In this document: piece after piece, positions 27,552 to 35,861 of the stretch
Position numbering within the stretch: the stretch's first letter is position 1
Layout: every line of letters begins with the position of its first letter
NCBI GenBank assembly: GCA_019359115.1
Contig: JAHHHW010000123.1
Coordinates: 1 to 41,527, forward strand
From: Pelatocladus maniniholoensis HA4357-MV3
GTDB lineage: Bacteria; Cyanobacteriota; Cyanobacteriia; Cyanobacteriales; Nostocaceae
Direction: 5' to 3'
Length of the DNA stretch: 41,527 nt
The notes under the pieces: generated by a model
What the model was told of the DNA's origin: nothing
Databases searched by the model: none
Seen by the model: the letters and a program-made list of their open reading frames with translations, nothing else
Position numbers and translations under genes: made by a program

Positions 27552-27861
27552 ATATTGTTTTTTCTTTGTTGAAGGGTAACTAAGTAGCCATCCTAAACAT
27601 CCTAAACTGTATACACCAAGGTGAATAATTCCTAAAAATCTTTTTTCATTTTGGAGGAATAATATCTATTTAAAAAATTCAAATCCACATATTCCGTTAA
27701 ATAAAACCTAATTTAGTTTACAAAAATTATGAGTTATTTTGCGGATTAAAAATGATAAAATTCATCGTGTTTCTTCCCTATCCCTGATCTCCTAATTTCA
27801 AAGAGTTTGGGGATAGAAGAATTATCATCTACCAAATACTCAAATACTTTTTAGCCAATCT
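27552..27861. other. Intergenic region without recognised signal
   Basis: 310 AT-rich bases between egtD and the MscS-type gene. No hairpin with a T-run and no ORF of interest was seen. Confidence 0.4.
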
Positions 27862-28980
27862 ATGGAAACAGTTTGGAACACGCTGAAAAACATCAACTAT
27901 TCTGGCATCCCGATTGCCAAAATCGCTACTGTTCTTGTGATATTGACACTGACACAGCTGTTGAGACGGTTTTTTGTTGGAGTCATTATTAAAACTATTG
28001 AGCGCTTTACTCGCAAAACAAAAAGTACACTTGACGATGAATTGATAGCTGTAATCAGACCTTCTTTAAGTTGGCTGATTCAAATTGCTGGATTTTGGCT
28101 AGTCAAGACAGTTTTCGCAGAGGAATTAGGGCCTCAACTTAGCGAAACAATTGGTAATGTACTCAACTTCATAGTCATTTTTATAGTTGCATACGTTGTT
28201 TATCGAGGCTCTTCTATCATGGGTCAGATACTTGCCAACGTAGTGCTACACACAGAAACTGAGCTTGACGAGTTGCTCAGACCTTTAATGCCAAAGATTT
28301 TCCAATCAGCAGCAATCATCATACTGACAATTAAGGTTAGTGAAGTATTTTTAGGACAATCGGCGGCTGCATTGGTTGGTCTATTAGGTGGTGCTGGTAT
28401 AACTTTAGGTTTGCTATTAAAAGATATTGTCTATGACTGGTTTTGTACATTGATTATCTACTCCGATAATCTCTATCGAGAAGGTGACTGGGTAGGAGTG
28501 GAGGGAATAAATGGTTTTGTGCAGATACTAAATATTGGATTTAGAACCACAACTCTGCATATAACTAAGTGGGGTTCGATCATCAAAATGCCCAATTCAA
28601 AAATGATTACTGGAATTGTTGAAAATTGGTCACAAAATCCTGGTACAGAATTAAAGTGGGGGCTGAATTTAACTCTCAAAATAGATGGTATTTCAGCACA
28701 GCAAACTGCCAGAATTTGTGATGGTATTGAAGAATTAGCAAAAAATATTCGGGGAGTTTCTCCATCAGTTACGGTTAGGTTCAGCAAAATTGAAGAAAAT
28801 GCCCGTGTCATTGAAATTATGTTATTTGTGAATGACGCAAATCTTTATTTTGATGTGGAGAGAAGCTTAAACCTAGCCATATTAGAACTATTAGAGCAAG
28901 AGGGAATAGATTTTCTATCTATCAACCTAGAAGTAGATATGTATAAATATAAACAGAATAAGGAAGCAATCAACAATTAA
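27862..28980 (+). CDS. MscS-family mechanosensitive ion channel
   Basis: A 372-residue inner-membrane channel. There are about five transmembrane helices: about 16-40, 70-87, 96-122 and 148-166, and the pore helix AALVGLLGGAGITLGLLLKD (about 170-190). A beta domain follows (YREGDWVGVEGINGFVQILNIGFRTTTL, then IKMPNSKMITGIVENWSQ), and an alpha/beta C-terminal domain. The RxGD and PN motifs of the MscS middle domain are intact. It lies between egtD and the OvoA-like gene on the same strand. Co-occurrence could reflect osmotic or stress co-regulation, but a direct role in thiohistidine metabolism is not indicated. Confidence 0.9.
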   Translation: METVWNTLKNINYSGIPIAKIATVLVILTLTQLLRRFFVGVIIKTIERFTRKTKSTLDDELIAVIRPSLSWLIQIAGFWLVKTVFAEELGPQLSETIGNVLNFIVIFIVAYVVYRGSSIMGQILANVVLHTETELDELLRPLMPKIFQSAAIIILTIKVSEVFLGQSAAALVGLLGGAGITLGLLLKDIVYDWFCTLIIYSDNLYREGDWVGVEGINGFVQILNIGFRTTTLHITKWGSIIKMPNSKMITGIVENWSQNPGTELKWGLNLTLKIDGISAQQTARICDGIEELAKNIRGVSPSVTVRFSKIEENARVIEIMLFVNDANLYFDVERSLNLAILELLEQEGIDFLSINLEVDMYKYKQNKEAINN

Positions 28981-29101
28981 AGATGAAAGAAAACTTTCAC
29001 AATGATGTTTGATGTTGTTTTTACACACACCATACTACGCGATCGCACTTGATTCTGTAGAGTGTGTTAGCACTAGCGTAACGCACCAATAGTAAACCTT
29101 G

Positions 29102-29131
29102 TGCAGAGACCGTAAATTTACGGTCTCTGCA
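29102..29131. repeat. 30-bp perfect palindrome
   Basis: TGCAGAGACCGTAAATTTACGGTCTCTGCA is perfectly self-complementary about AAATTT, apart from no loop; read as two arms TGCAGAGACCGTAAA and TTTACGGTCTCTGCA. A half copy is at 5344-5366. It belongs to the GAGACG/GAGACC palindrome class also seen at 1330 and 37648. It may terminate mscS transcription. Confidence 0.7.
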
Positions 29132-29258
29132 TGACAAAACAATGCCGAAAAATCTTTAAAAAACCGCATTGGGGTTAGTCCTATCAATATAACCACTGTT
29201 GATTTTCCGCAGATATGCTGGAAGTAGGATTTGGGCGAATGAAGAACACGAGTCAGTT

Positions 29259-29754
29259 AAAAAGTCCTTGACAATTTTAGCTACATCTGAAACATTTGGT
29301 ATGTCTTAATGACAGTAGTTTTTCATATTGATGTAATATCATATTCACACTATTTTTTTGTTTATTTTCTACGTTCCCTGAGAACAAAATGTAGTCAGTT
29401 TTCGAGTGAGTAGGCAACATTTTTTCCTTGACTAAATTCTAATTTTCTTATAATGATACTCTCGTTTACCACTTAATAACCCTAAAAAATAATGCAATTA
29501 ATATACTCAAAATAGTGTAATATCAAATTAATAACATTGCTTGTAGTAATGCTGATTGCCATAGCACACTAGTATTTTTTTAGTGTTCTCCCGTATTTTC
29601 TGCGAAAAATAGCACTAGGTTTACTACCCTTTATACTGCTTAAATATTTGGAATAGTTTGATTCAGTCAAGAGTAAGAAACTGGTGATGCTCCTCTAGGA
29701 TATGCTTTCGGCGATCGCATCGCCTCATGCTCTATAGGTGTCCGAGGAGATACC
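29259..29754 (+). promoter_or_regulatory. Duplicated leader block, copy B (upstream of the OvoA-like gene)
   Basis: A ~496-bp homologue of copy A in the same orientation and at the same distance (about 290 bp) from its downstream gene. The 36-bp identical stretch is at 29406-29441, and a better -10 box (TATAAT) follows at 29449-29454 after TTGACT at 29428-29433. The stem at 26079-26113 of copy A is not preserved here, and GGTGTC/GATACC is weakened. Primary sequence islands rather than hairpins are what selection seems to have kept. Confidence 0.7.
29428..29454 (+). promoter_or_regulatory. Candidate promoter conserved in both leader copies (B)
   Basis: TTGACT, a 15-bp spacer, then TATAAT. It is equivalent to 25976-26002 in copy A. 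If real, it would give a 5' leader of roughly 590 bases for the downstream gene. Confidence 0.45.
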
Positions 29755-30045
29755 AACCTATTAGAAATACTTACAGAACGAATAGTTGATGATTAATAAT
29801 CTACTGATAAAAACTTAACAATCATATAAATCAGGGAAAATAAAATGAAAGATGGCTTTGAGTTAAGAAATGTCAATGGAAAAAATAGGTCACTGAATAT
29901 GTCACTCAGTAAGATTTTTGCATCGTTTTTTTACTTTATTAACCCTTGCATGAGAATCTACCTATAAATCTATTACTCTAGAAACAGAAGCGAATTATCT
30001 GGATTAAATTGTGTTGTCAAAAGTTCATCACAACTATAAAAGACC

Positions 30046-31383
30046 ATGAAAACAATCCAATTAACTGTTCCTCCAAAACTTGATAGTTGCAATAACCAAG
30101 CCATCCTCGATTACTTTGAGAATGCTTGGCAACTTGAAGACATGTTGTTTAGAAGTCTAGTTAGTGAAGACACATTTTATATCAATCCCGACCCTTTAAG
30201 AAATCCTCTGATTTTTTATCTGGGACATTCGGCTGTTTTCTACATCAATAAATTGATTCGTGTTGAATTATTAAAAAAACGTATTAATCCAGATTATGAG
30301 ATATTATTTGAAATTGGAGTTGATCCAGAAAAGCCAGAGGAATTAGATCAAGCGATCGCTCATCTGGAATGGCCGCAAGTTGCACAGACTTGGGAGTATC
30401 GAGAACAAGCATATTCTGTAATCTCCGAAGTAATTAAAAAAACCCCAATTACTCTACCAATTCATCCCAGTCATCCTCTTTGGGCATTAATGATGGGGAT
30501 GGAACACCAGCGTATTCACATTGAAACCTCTTCGATGTTAATTCGCCAACTGCCAATTGAGAGAGTTAAACGTCCCTCCAACTGGAAATATGCTCCTTCT
30601 AATGGTTACACTCCCCAGAATGAAATGATAGAAGTGGCTGGTGGGGTAGTGAAAATAGGTAAAGCCTTTGATGATAGTACCTATGGATGGGATATTGATT
30701 ATGGCGATCGCACTGTTGAAGTCGCACCTTTTTTAGCTAGTAAATATCTGATTACCAACTCAGATTTTCTCTATTTTGTCAAGTCCAGTGGCTACGAAAA
30801 TCAAGATTATTGGGATGAAGAATCCTGGAATTGGAAAACTCAAAATAACATCCAACATCCCAAATTTTGGTCACTAGAAAATGGTAATTATAAATATCGA
30901 GCCATGTTTGACGAGATGGATTTACCTCTAGATTGGCCAGTGGAAGTCAATCACTATGAAGCAATGGCTTACTGTCGTTGGCAAGGTAAAGAGACTCGCT
31001 TAATGAGTGAAGCCGAGTACCATCTAGCAACGTACGGTGATGGTTTAATAAAAGATATAGACAACTACAATCTCAATTTTAAATTTGGCTCACCGAGTCC
31101 CGTAGGCATGTTAGAAACTGCAAAAAGTCACTCTGGATTGTACGATTTACGCGGGAATATTTGGGAATGGTTGAGCGATAATTTAAATCCTCTTTCAGGA
31201 TATAAACCTCATTTTCTGTATGAAGATAATTCTGCCATCTTTTTTGATACCAAACATCACATGTTGTTAGGGGGATGTTGGATAACTAACGGTACAGAAG
31301 CTTTGAAATATTACCGCAATTGGTTCCGTCCTAATTTCTATCAACACGCTGGTTTTAGGATTGTTCGGGATATAAAATCTTAA
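30046..31383 (+). CDS. ovoA: OvoA-lineage iron-dependent sulfoxide synthase, lacking the methyltransferase domain
   Basis: A 445-residue non-haem iron enzyme: an N-terminal DinB-like domain followed by an FGE-sulfatase fold. The iron triad is visible as H61 (FYLGHSAVF) and H154/H158 (MEHQRIHIETS). INPDPLRNPLIFYLGH, NPDYEILFEIGVD and YGWDIDYGDRTVEVAPF mark it as OvoA lineage rather than actinobacterial EgtB. Typical OvoA has about 700 residues with a C-terminal N-methyltransferase; that half is absent. Cyanobacterial OvoA-lineage enzymes of this kind have been reported to make ergothioneine from hercynine and cysteine, and egtD 2.5 kb upstream supports this. So EgtB function is more likely than ovothiol synthesis. 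The C-terminus LGGCWITNGTEALKYYRNWFR is complete, and a decayed duplicate of it lies at 33618. Confidence 0.9.
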   Translation: MKTIQLTVPPKLDSCNNQAILDYFENAWQLEDMLFRSLVSEDTFYINPDPLRNPLIFYLGHSAVFYINKLIRVELLKKRINPDYEILFEIGVDPEKPEELDQAIAHLEWPQVAQTWEYREQAYSVISEVIKKTPITLPIHPSHPLWALMMGMEHQRIHIETSSMLIRQLPIERVKRPSNWKYAPSNGYTPQNEMIEVAGGVVKIGKAFDDSTYGWDIDYGDRTVEVAPFLASKYLITNSDFLYFVKSSGYENQDYWDEESWNWKTQNNIQHPKFWSLENGNYKYRAMFDEMDLPLDWPVEVNHYEAMAYCRWQGKETRLMSEAEYHLATYGDGLIKDIDNYNLNFKFGSPSPVGMLETAKSHSGLYDLRGNIWEWLSDNLNPLSGYKPHFLYEDNSAIFFDTKHHMLLGGCWITNGTEALKYYRNWFRPNFYQHAGFRIVRDIKS

Positions 31384-31485
31384 AAGAATATGTTTAGCGT
31401 GCTTGCTCTCGTATTGATTTAAAAACATATCAAAACGCCAGTTTGAGAATAACGTACGATATTTAATGACAGCAAATTATTAACC

Positions 31486-31980
31486 ATGAAACCAAATCCC
31501 ATACCACCAAAACCCGGTCAAGAATCAGTTTGGGACTATCCCCGTCCGGCGATTTTACAAGATACCGACAAACATCTAAAAGTCATTTGTAATGGCATTG
31601 TTTTAGCAGAAACTAACAGAGGAAAAAGAGTCTTAGAAACCAGTCATCCTCCTACATATTACTTTCCCCCAGAAGACATCAAACTAGAATATCTGATTGA
31701 AACACCAAAGAAAAATCTGTGTGAATGGAAAGGTGCATATCAATATTATGATATCAGCATTGGTGGTCAGCAGAGAAAGTATGCTGCTTGGCGATATTTT
31801 AACCCAACTTCTGATTTTCTGCCCATTCAAGAATACTATGCTTTTATCCCTGCTTTAATGGATGCTTGTTATGTAAATGATGAGTTAGTAACACCCCAAT
31901 CCGGTGATTTTTATGGAGGATGGATAACTGCGGATATTGTTGGACCTTTTAAAGGTGGTCAAGGTACATGGGGGTGGTAA
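31486..31980 (+). CDS. DUF427 domain protein
   Basis: A 164-residue soluble protein of the DUF427 family. Characteristic segments are VICNGIVLAETNRGKRVLETSHPPTYYFP-like (residues 28-60), LCEWKGAYQYYDI and AAWRYFNP. It has a short proline-rich N-terminus and a glycine-rich end. The family's biochemical role is unknown to me. It lies 102 bp after the sulfoxide synthase and its stop is only 3 bp before the next ATG, so it is almost certainly co-translated with the PP-loop gene. This placement makes it a candidate accessory factor of thiohistidine metabolism. Confidence 0.85.
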   Translation: MKPNPIPPKPGQESVWDYPRPAILQDTDKHLKVICNGIVLAETNRGKRVLETSHPPTYYFPPEDIKLEYLIETPKKNLCEWKGAYQYYDISIGGQQRKYAAWRYFNPTSDFLPIQEYYAFIPALMDACYVNDELVTPQSGDFYGGWITADIVGPFKGGQGTWGW

Positions 31981-31983
31981 ATT

Positions 31984-33339
31984 ATGAAATTTTCGGTAAT
32001 CAAAATTGATAGTTGGATAATTCATGAACATCATTTAGAAATTATCTACAGTGCAGATAAATTTCAATTCTCAAGTAAGATTTTCTATCATGATGTTTCG
32101 TTTTCTGGGTTGATGAAAAAATATTCTCAACCAATCATACAGCGCGTAGTTGCTCATATTATTTTATTTGAAGGAATGAAATTATGTTCTTTATTCCCTC
32201 AATATTATGATATTTCTGTAATTGCTGAATATCTAGAAATCGAAGTTCTAGATTTGTTTGTGCAAATATATCAGGGAGTATTTGGGCAACATTGGTATGA
32301 AAACAATATCACTAATTATCAACAACCGGAAATTATCTGTTCTCAAAAATTGGGAGTAAGTCAACCTACTTCCATTTTAGGTGATCATCAAACTATTCTC
32401 GCTGGATGTGGTGGTGGTAAAGATAGTATTTTAGCCATGAAAATACTGGAAGAAGCGGGTATTTCTTTTGCTTCTATGCAGTATTCCCATAGCGTTTACG
32501 GAAAAGCTGATTTTCAACATAATTTGATCTCGCAAGTATTAGAATTTGTCAACCCCATTGCTAAACATCAAATATCTATCTATGATGATTTTACTGATTT
32601 TCCATTTTTGAAATTATACTTTCCTGAAAACTCTGGTATCACTGCTCCAGAAACGCCAGTTTCTATCTTTGAATCTCTAATTTTAATATTAGATAAAGGA
32701 TATCGTTATCTATGTCTAGCACATGAAAAAAGCGCAAATACTGGTAATCTATTCTGGGACGAAATAGGAAAAGAAGTTAATCATCAATGGGGGAAAGGTT
32801 TAGTAGCAGAACAAATTTTGGATCAATTTATCCAACAACATTTGTTTAGCAACTTTAAATACTTCAGTATCCTCCAACCCATCTACGATTTTCGCATTTT
32901 TCAAAAATTGAGTAAATACCCTGAACTTATTCCTAAAATCCATTCTTGTAATGTAAAAAAACCCTGGTGTAAAAAATGTTCTAAATGCGCTTATGTTTGG
33001 TTAGGTTTAATGGCATTCTCGCAACAGAATCTTGTCAATGAAGTTTTTGAAAATAATTTATTTGATGATATAGATTTACTTCCGATATTCCGAGAAATGC
33101 TAGGTTTAGGTGAACATACACCATTTGAATGTATTGGAGAAATTGAGGAAAGTAGATTATTGATGAGAAGATGTTTAGAACGGGGTATAACAGGAAAAGC
33201 TTTAGATATGTTTACAGAGGAAATTTTATCGGATACTAGAATTGATTGGCAGAATATTGAGCATAAATATAATTTTATTTATGCTACAGAACATGCTGTT
33301 CCTGATTGGATATATGATCAAATTAATAATAATTTGTAA
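31984..33339 (+). CDS. PP-loop ATPase related to MurL, with a four-cysteine cluster
   Basis: A 451-residue protein. The PP-loop GGGKDS is at 143-148. LAHEKSANTGN, EVNHQWGKG, FSILQPIYDFRIFQKLSKYP and WCKKCSKCAYVWLGL follow the same order as in MurL-type epimerases (UDP-MurNAc-L-Ala-L-Glu epimerase). Cysteines C322, C329, C332 and C335 (CX6CX2CX2C) probably bind zinc or an iron-sulfur cluster. PP-loop enzymes adenylate a carboxylate or activate a substrate for amide or sulfur chemistry. Cyanobacteria do not obviously need MurL, and the gene sits 3 bp after DUF427 behind a thiohistidine enzyme, so a different substrate is plausible. The function is not established. Confidence 0.75.
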   Translation: MKFSVIKIDSWIIHEHHLEIIYSADKFQFSSKIFYHDVSFSGLMKKYSQPIIQRVVAHIILFEGMKLCSLFPQYYDISVIAEYLEIEVLDLFVQIYQGVFGQHWYENNITNYQQPEIICSQKLGVSQPTSILGDHQTILAGCGGGKDSILAMKILEEAGISFASMQYSHSVYGKADFQHNLISQVLEFVNPIAKHQISIYDDFTDFPFLKLYFPENSGITAPETPVSIFESLILILDKGYRYLCLAHEKSANTGNLFWDEIGKEVNHQWGKGLVAEQILDQFIQQHLFSNFKYFSILQPIYDFRIFQKLSKYPELIPKIHSCNVKKPWCKKCSKCAYVWLGLMAFSQQNLVNEVFENNLFDDIDLLPIFREMLGLGEHTPFECIGEIEESRLLMRRCLERGITGKALDMFTEEILSDTRIDWQNIEHKYNFIYATEHAVPDWIYDQINNNL

Positions 33340-33617
33340 AAAAGTAAAACTTTAGGAATTAATCAAGTTAAATAATTTTCAAAAATGTCTAAAGTCTTGA
33401 ATCAACAAATTGATTATTATTACAGAACTTCTATTTGGTTTTTGTTGGTGTAGTCTGCACTCTGCGCTGAAAAAACTCAGTAGACTTCTTATTAAAACTT
33501 TCCTGTTCCCTGTTAAGACCCTTCACGAGTCAGTTCATCAAATCAAATCAGATTGCTATATTACCCAGAAGTTGCACAGGACTTTACGACTTGTGCAGGA
33601 ATGTTTGGGAGTAATTA

Positions 33618-33827
33618 AGTGATGATTTAAATTCTCTCTCAGTATATAAACATCATTTAGTGTATGAAGATAATTCTGCGATCTTTTTTGATACGAAACA
33701 TAATATGATGTTAGGAGGATGTTGGGTAACTAATGGTACAGAAGCTTTAAAGTATTACTGCAATTGGTTCCATCCTAATTTCTATCAACACGCTGGTTTT
33801 AGAACTATTCAAAATATCAGGGATTAA
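33618..33827 (+). pseudogene. Remnant of the 3' end of the OvoA-like gene
   Basis: The 70-codon frame from 33618 to the TAA at 33825-33827 encodes a near-copy of the last 70 residues of the sulfoxide synthase at 30046, including YEDNSAIFFDTKH, LGGCW and FYQHAGFR. DNA identity is high, about 80% by eye. Changes such as YRNWFR to YCNWFH hit conserved residues. There is no upstream part, so this is a fragment of a second copy rather than a gene. Confidence 0.9.
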
Positions 33828-33837
33828 CAGCACAATC

Positions 33838-34383
33838 ATGTTTTACACAAATAATAAGTGGAGAGTACTGATACTTACAGGAATGATATTTGGCATCTCC
33901 TCCATTTATACCTGTAATGTTCAGGCTCAATCTTTGTCTGAGAAAGGCAATATATTAATAGCTCAAAATCTAGGGGGAATAGTACGAAAAATCACTCTAG
34001 AAGAAGTACCAATGACAGCAATGTCGTCTGCAAAAACAGTGACAAATGCTGAATTTAATCAAGCCCGAATTGAACTGAAGTCAGATGGTTCCTTAATATA
34101 CATCATTAGAGGAAAAAACCAACAAGGCTATCAGGTTGAAGCACAAGTTACTCCTAATGGTACTGTTACTCAAGTTGATGAGCAAATAGACTCCAGTGCA
34201 GTTCCTGAAGTTGCTGTCAAAGCTTTCAAACGATGGGCGCCCAATGACCAAACGGTCAGCATTTGGCGGAGTACCCGTCTGGGAGAATTGTACTATCAAT
34301 TTGTCATTCAGGATTTTTGGTTAGAAGTTGCTCCTGATGGTAATAAAGTTATGATTTACCGGAAAAAAGTTAATGTGACTTAG
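33838..34383 (+). CDS. Secreted protein with a PepSY-like fold
   Basis: A 181-residue exported protein. The N-terminal signal sequence has a hydrophobic stretch VLILTGMIFGISSIY and a likely cleavage after VQA. The mature part has alternating strands (ARIELKSDGSLIYIIRGKNQQGYQVEAQVTPNGTVTQVDE) and a helix (VPEVAVKAFKRWAP), reminiscent of PepSY-like repeats. I do not recognise a named family. It starts 10 bp after the pseudogene and precedes a PstS-like gene on the same strand, so it may be part of an envelope or nutrient-uptake group. Confidence 0.7.
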   Translation: MFYTNNKWRVLILTGMIFGISSIYTCNVQAQSLSEKGNILIAQNLGGIVRKITLEEVPMTAMSSAKTVTNAEFNQARIELKSDGSLIYIIRGKNQQGYQVEAQVTPNGTVTQVDEQIDSSAVPEVAVKAFKRWAPNDQTVSIWRSTRLGELYYQFVIQDFWLEVAPDGNKVMIYRKKVNVT

Positions 34384-34481
34384 TACAGTTTTACTGAAAA
34401 ATTTAGCATTTTCAAACGCCTCAATAGCGTGAATTTAGCTAATAATTTACTGGACAAGATTTTGAGCCATTTCAATGATTT

Positions 34482-34515
34482 TGTACTAGGCGTGCGCTCG
34501 CACGTCTGGTACAAA
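34482..34515. terminator. Strong hairpin between the secreted protein and PstS genes
   Basis: TTGTACTAGGCGTGCG pairs with CGCACGTCTGGTACAA over 16 bases with two or three mismatches around a CT loop. A related ACCAGACG palindrome is at 3449. It is a Nostocales-type palindrome likely to stop transcription in either direction; there is no long T-run. Confidence 0.5.
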
Positions 34516-34668
34516 GCTGGAAATTTATTTTCTGGCTATTAACGCATATTTAGAAAGTAATCCAATTTTCTGTTGGATGATTGAAATTCTCAAATTTTCA
34601 AATCTAAATTACTAAATGGGATTAATTCTTTTCCCAAAAATCGTTGCTTTATTTACTCAAAGATATTC

Positions 34669-35691
34669 GTGAAAAAATTGAAAATTAGTAACTACCAGCA
34701 AATTTTAACTTTGACATTAGTAGCTGCGACAACAATTACTTCTACCACTCATGCAGCTTTTGCCCAATTATTAAGAGGGGCTGGTGATTCTTTTGCTCAA
34801 CCTCTGATAGAACGTTATAGCCAAGAATACCAACAAGAAACAGGTGGAAATTTTAGATATAGCTCGATTGGTAGTGGTGGCGGTATTCGGTTATTTACTA
34901 ATAATTCTGTAGACTTTGGCGCTACAACTTTAATTCCCACTCCTATTGAAATCAATCAAATGGAAGATGGGTTGTTAATGATACCAACAGGGGGAGGTGC
35001 ATTAGCTGTTGTTTATCACCTCAAAGAAGTCAGTAGTAATGTCAAGTTATCCCGTGAGCAACTAGCAAAAATATTCACAGGTCAAATTACAAATTGGCAA
35101 CAAATTAATTCCCGATTTCCTAATAAGAAAATCCAAGTTATAGTTTGCTCTGACAATTGCGGTACTAACTTTATTCTCACTAAATACTTGCGGAAAATTA
35201 CTGGAGGTAAAATAGTAGCTAGTAGAAACCCCGATTGGGGATTTCGGGTATTTTCTGCTCTCAGTCAGGATGGTGAAATCGCTGGAGAAGTAAAACGCAT
35301 TGATGGTGCTATTGGCTATGTGCAAACTAACGTTGCTCTAAAAAACAATTTGTCAATAGCGAGTATTGAGAATAAAAGTGGCAATTATGTTAAACCTACT
35401 CTTGAAGAAACAAAAAAAGCTCTAGCCAATGTCACATTTCAGGATGACTTTTCTACAGAAGATATCCAAGATCCAGAAAATGGCTATCCCTTGGTAAGTT
35501 TAATTTGGCTGCTAGTACATAAAAAGTATGCCAATCAAGAGACGCTGGAAAAAACTAAAAACTTGATGACATGGATTTTGACTAAAGGACAACAACTTAA
35601 TGAAGATTTAGGATATACCAAAATCCCTGATGACGTGAATAAAAAAGTAATTAAAGCTGTCAATAATGAAGTGAGCATTAGTCCTTTTTAA
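34669..35691 (+). CDS. PstS-family periplasmic phosphate-binding-like protein with altered ligand site
   Basis: A 340-residue solute-binding protein; the start is GTG at 34669 followed by a signal peptide ending AFAQ. LRGAGDSFAQPLIERY, SSIGSGGGIRLF and VDFGAT are PstS motifs, and the C-terminal half is complete. Three ligand residues of E. coli PstS differ. Asp56 in DFGASD is replaced (DFGATT, T87). In the RSDxSGT loop the Arg is C160 and the Ser is C164 (CSDNCGT). The two cysteines could form a disulfide or bind a metal, and phosphate affinity is likely changed. No pstCAB genes are adjacent; an SLH-OprB porin follows. It is either a diverged paralogue or a binder of another ligand. Confidence 0.82.
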   Translation: MKKLKISNYQQILTLTLVAATTITSTTHAAFAQLLRGAGDSFAQPLIERYSQEYQQETGGNFRYSSIGSGGGIRLFTNNSVDFGATTLIPTPIEINQMEDGLLMIPTGGGALAVVYHLKEVSSNVKLSREQLAKIFTGQITNWQQINSRFPNKKIQVIVCSDNCGTNFILTKYLRKITGGKIVASRNPDWGFRVFSALSQDGEIAGEVKRIDGAIGYVQTNVALKNNLSIASIENKSGNYVKPTLEETKKALANVTFQDDFSTEDIQDPENGYPLVSLIWLLVHKKYANQETLEKTKNLMTWILTKGQQLNEDLGYTKIPDDVNKKVIKAVNNEVSISPF

Positions 35692-35861
35692 GAGTTATTA
35701 TTTATCAGTTTTACTACTGGATATAAATCTCTATTCATATTCCTGGTAACTGTTACTGATTTAATATTTGGTCTGCTTCAACACTTACTACAAATATTGA
35801 TTTTTTTACGCCCACTTAACTTATAGCATTTATTGGTGTGAGGATTAATCAGGGAACAACA

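Larger units (their letters stand above)
28981..30045. other. Long non-coding upstream region of the sulfoxide synthase gene
   Basis: About 1.07 kb. It holds the palindrome 29102-29131, copy B of the leader block (29259-29754) and a ~290-bp AT-rich stretch to the gene. No other gene was recognised. Confidence 0.6.

Noticed and set aside
31984-33339. Calling the PP-loop protein TilS or a 7-cyano-7-deazaguanine synthase.
   Set aside because: The conserved segments after the PP-loop (SANTGN, EVNHQ, the CX2C pair before AYVWLGL) follow MurL-type proteins, not TilS or QueC.
33410-33622. 70-codon ORF between the PP-loop gene and the ovoA remnant.
   Set aside because: It overlaps a dispersed repeat (GATTGCTATA type) and the pseudogene, and has no recognisable domain.
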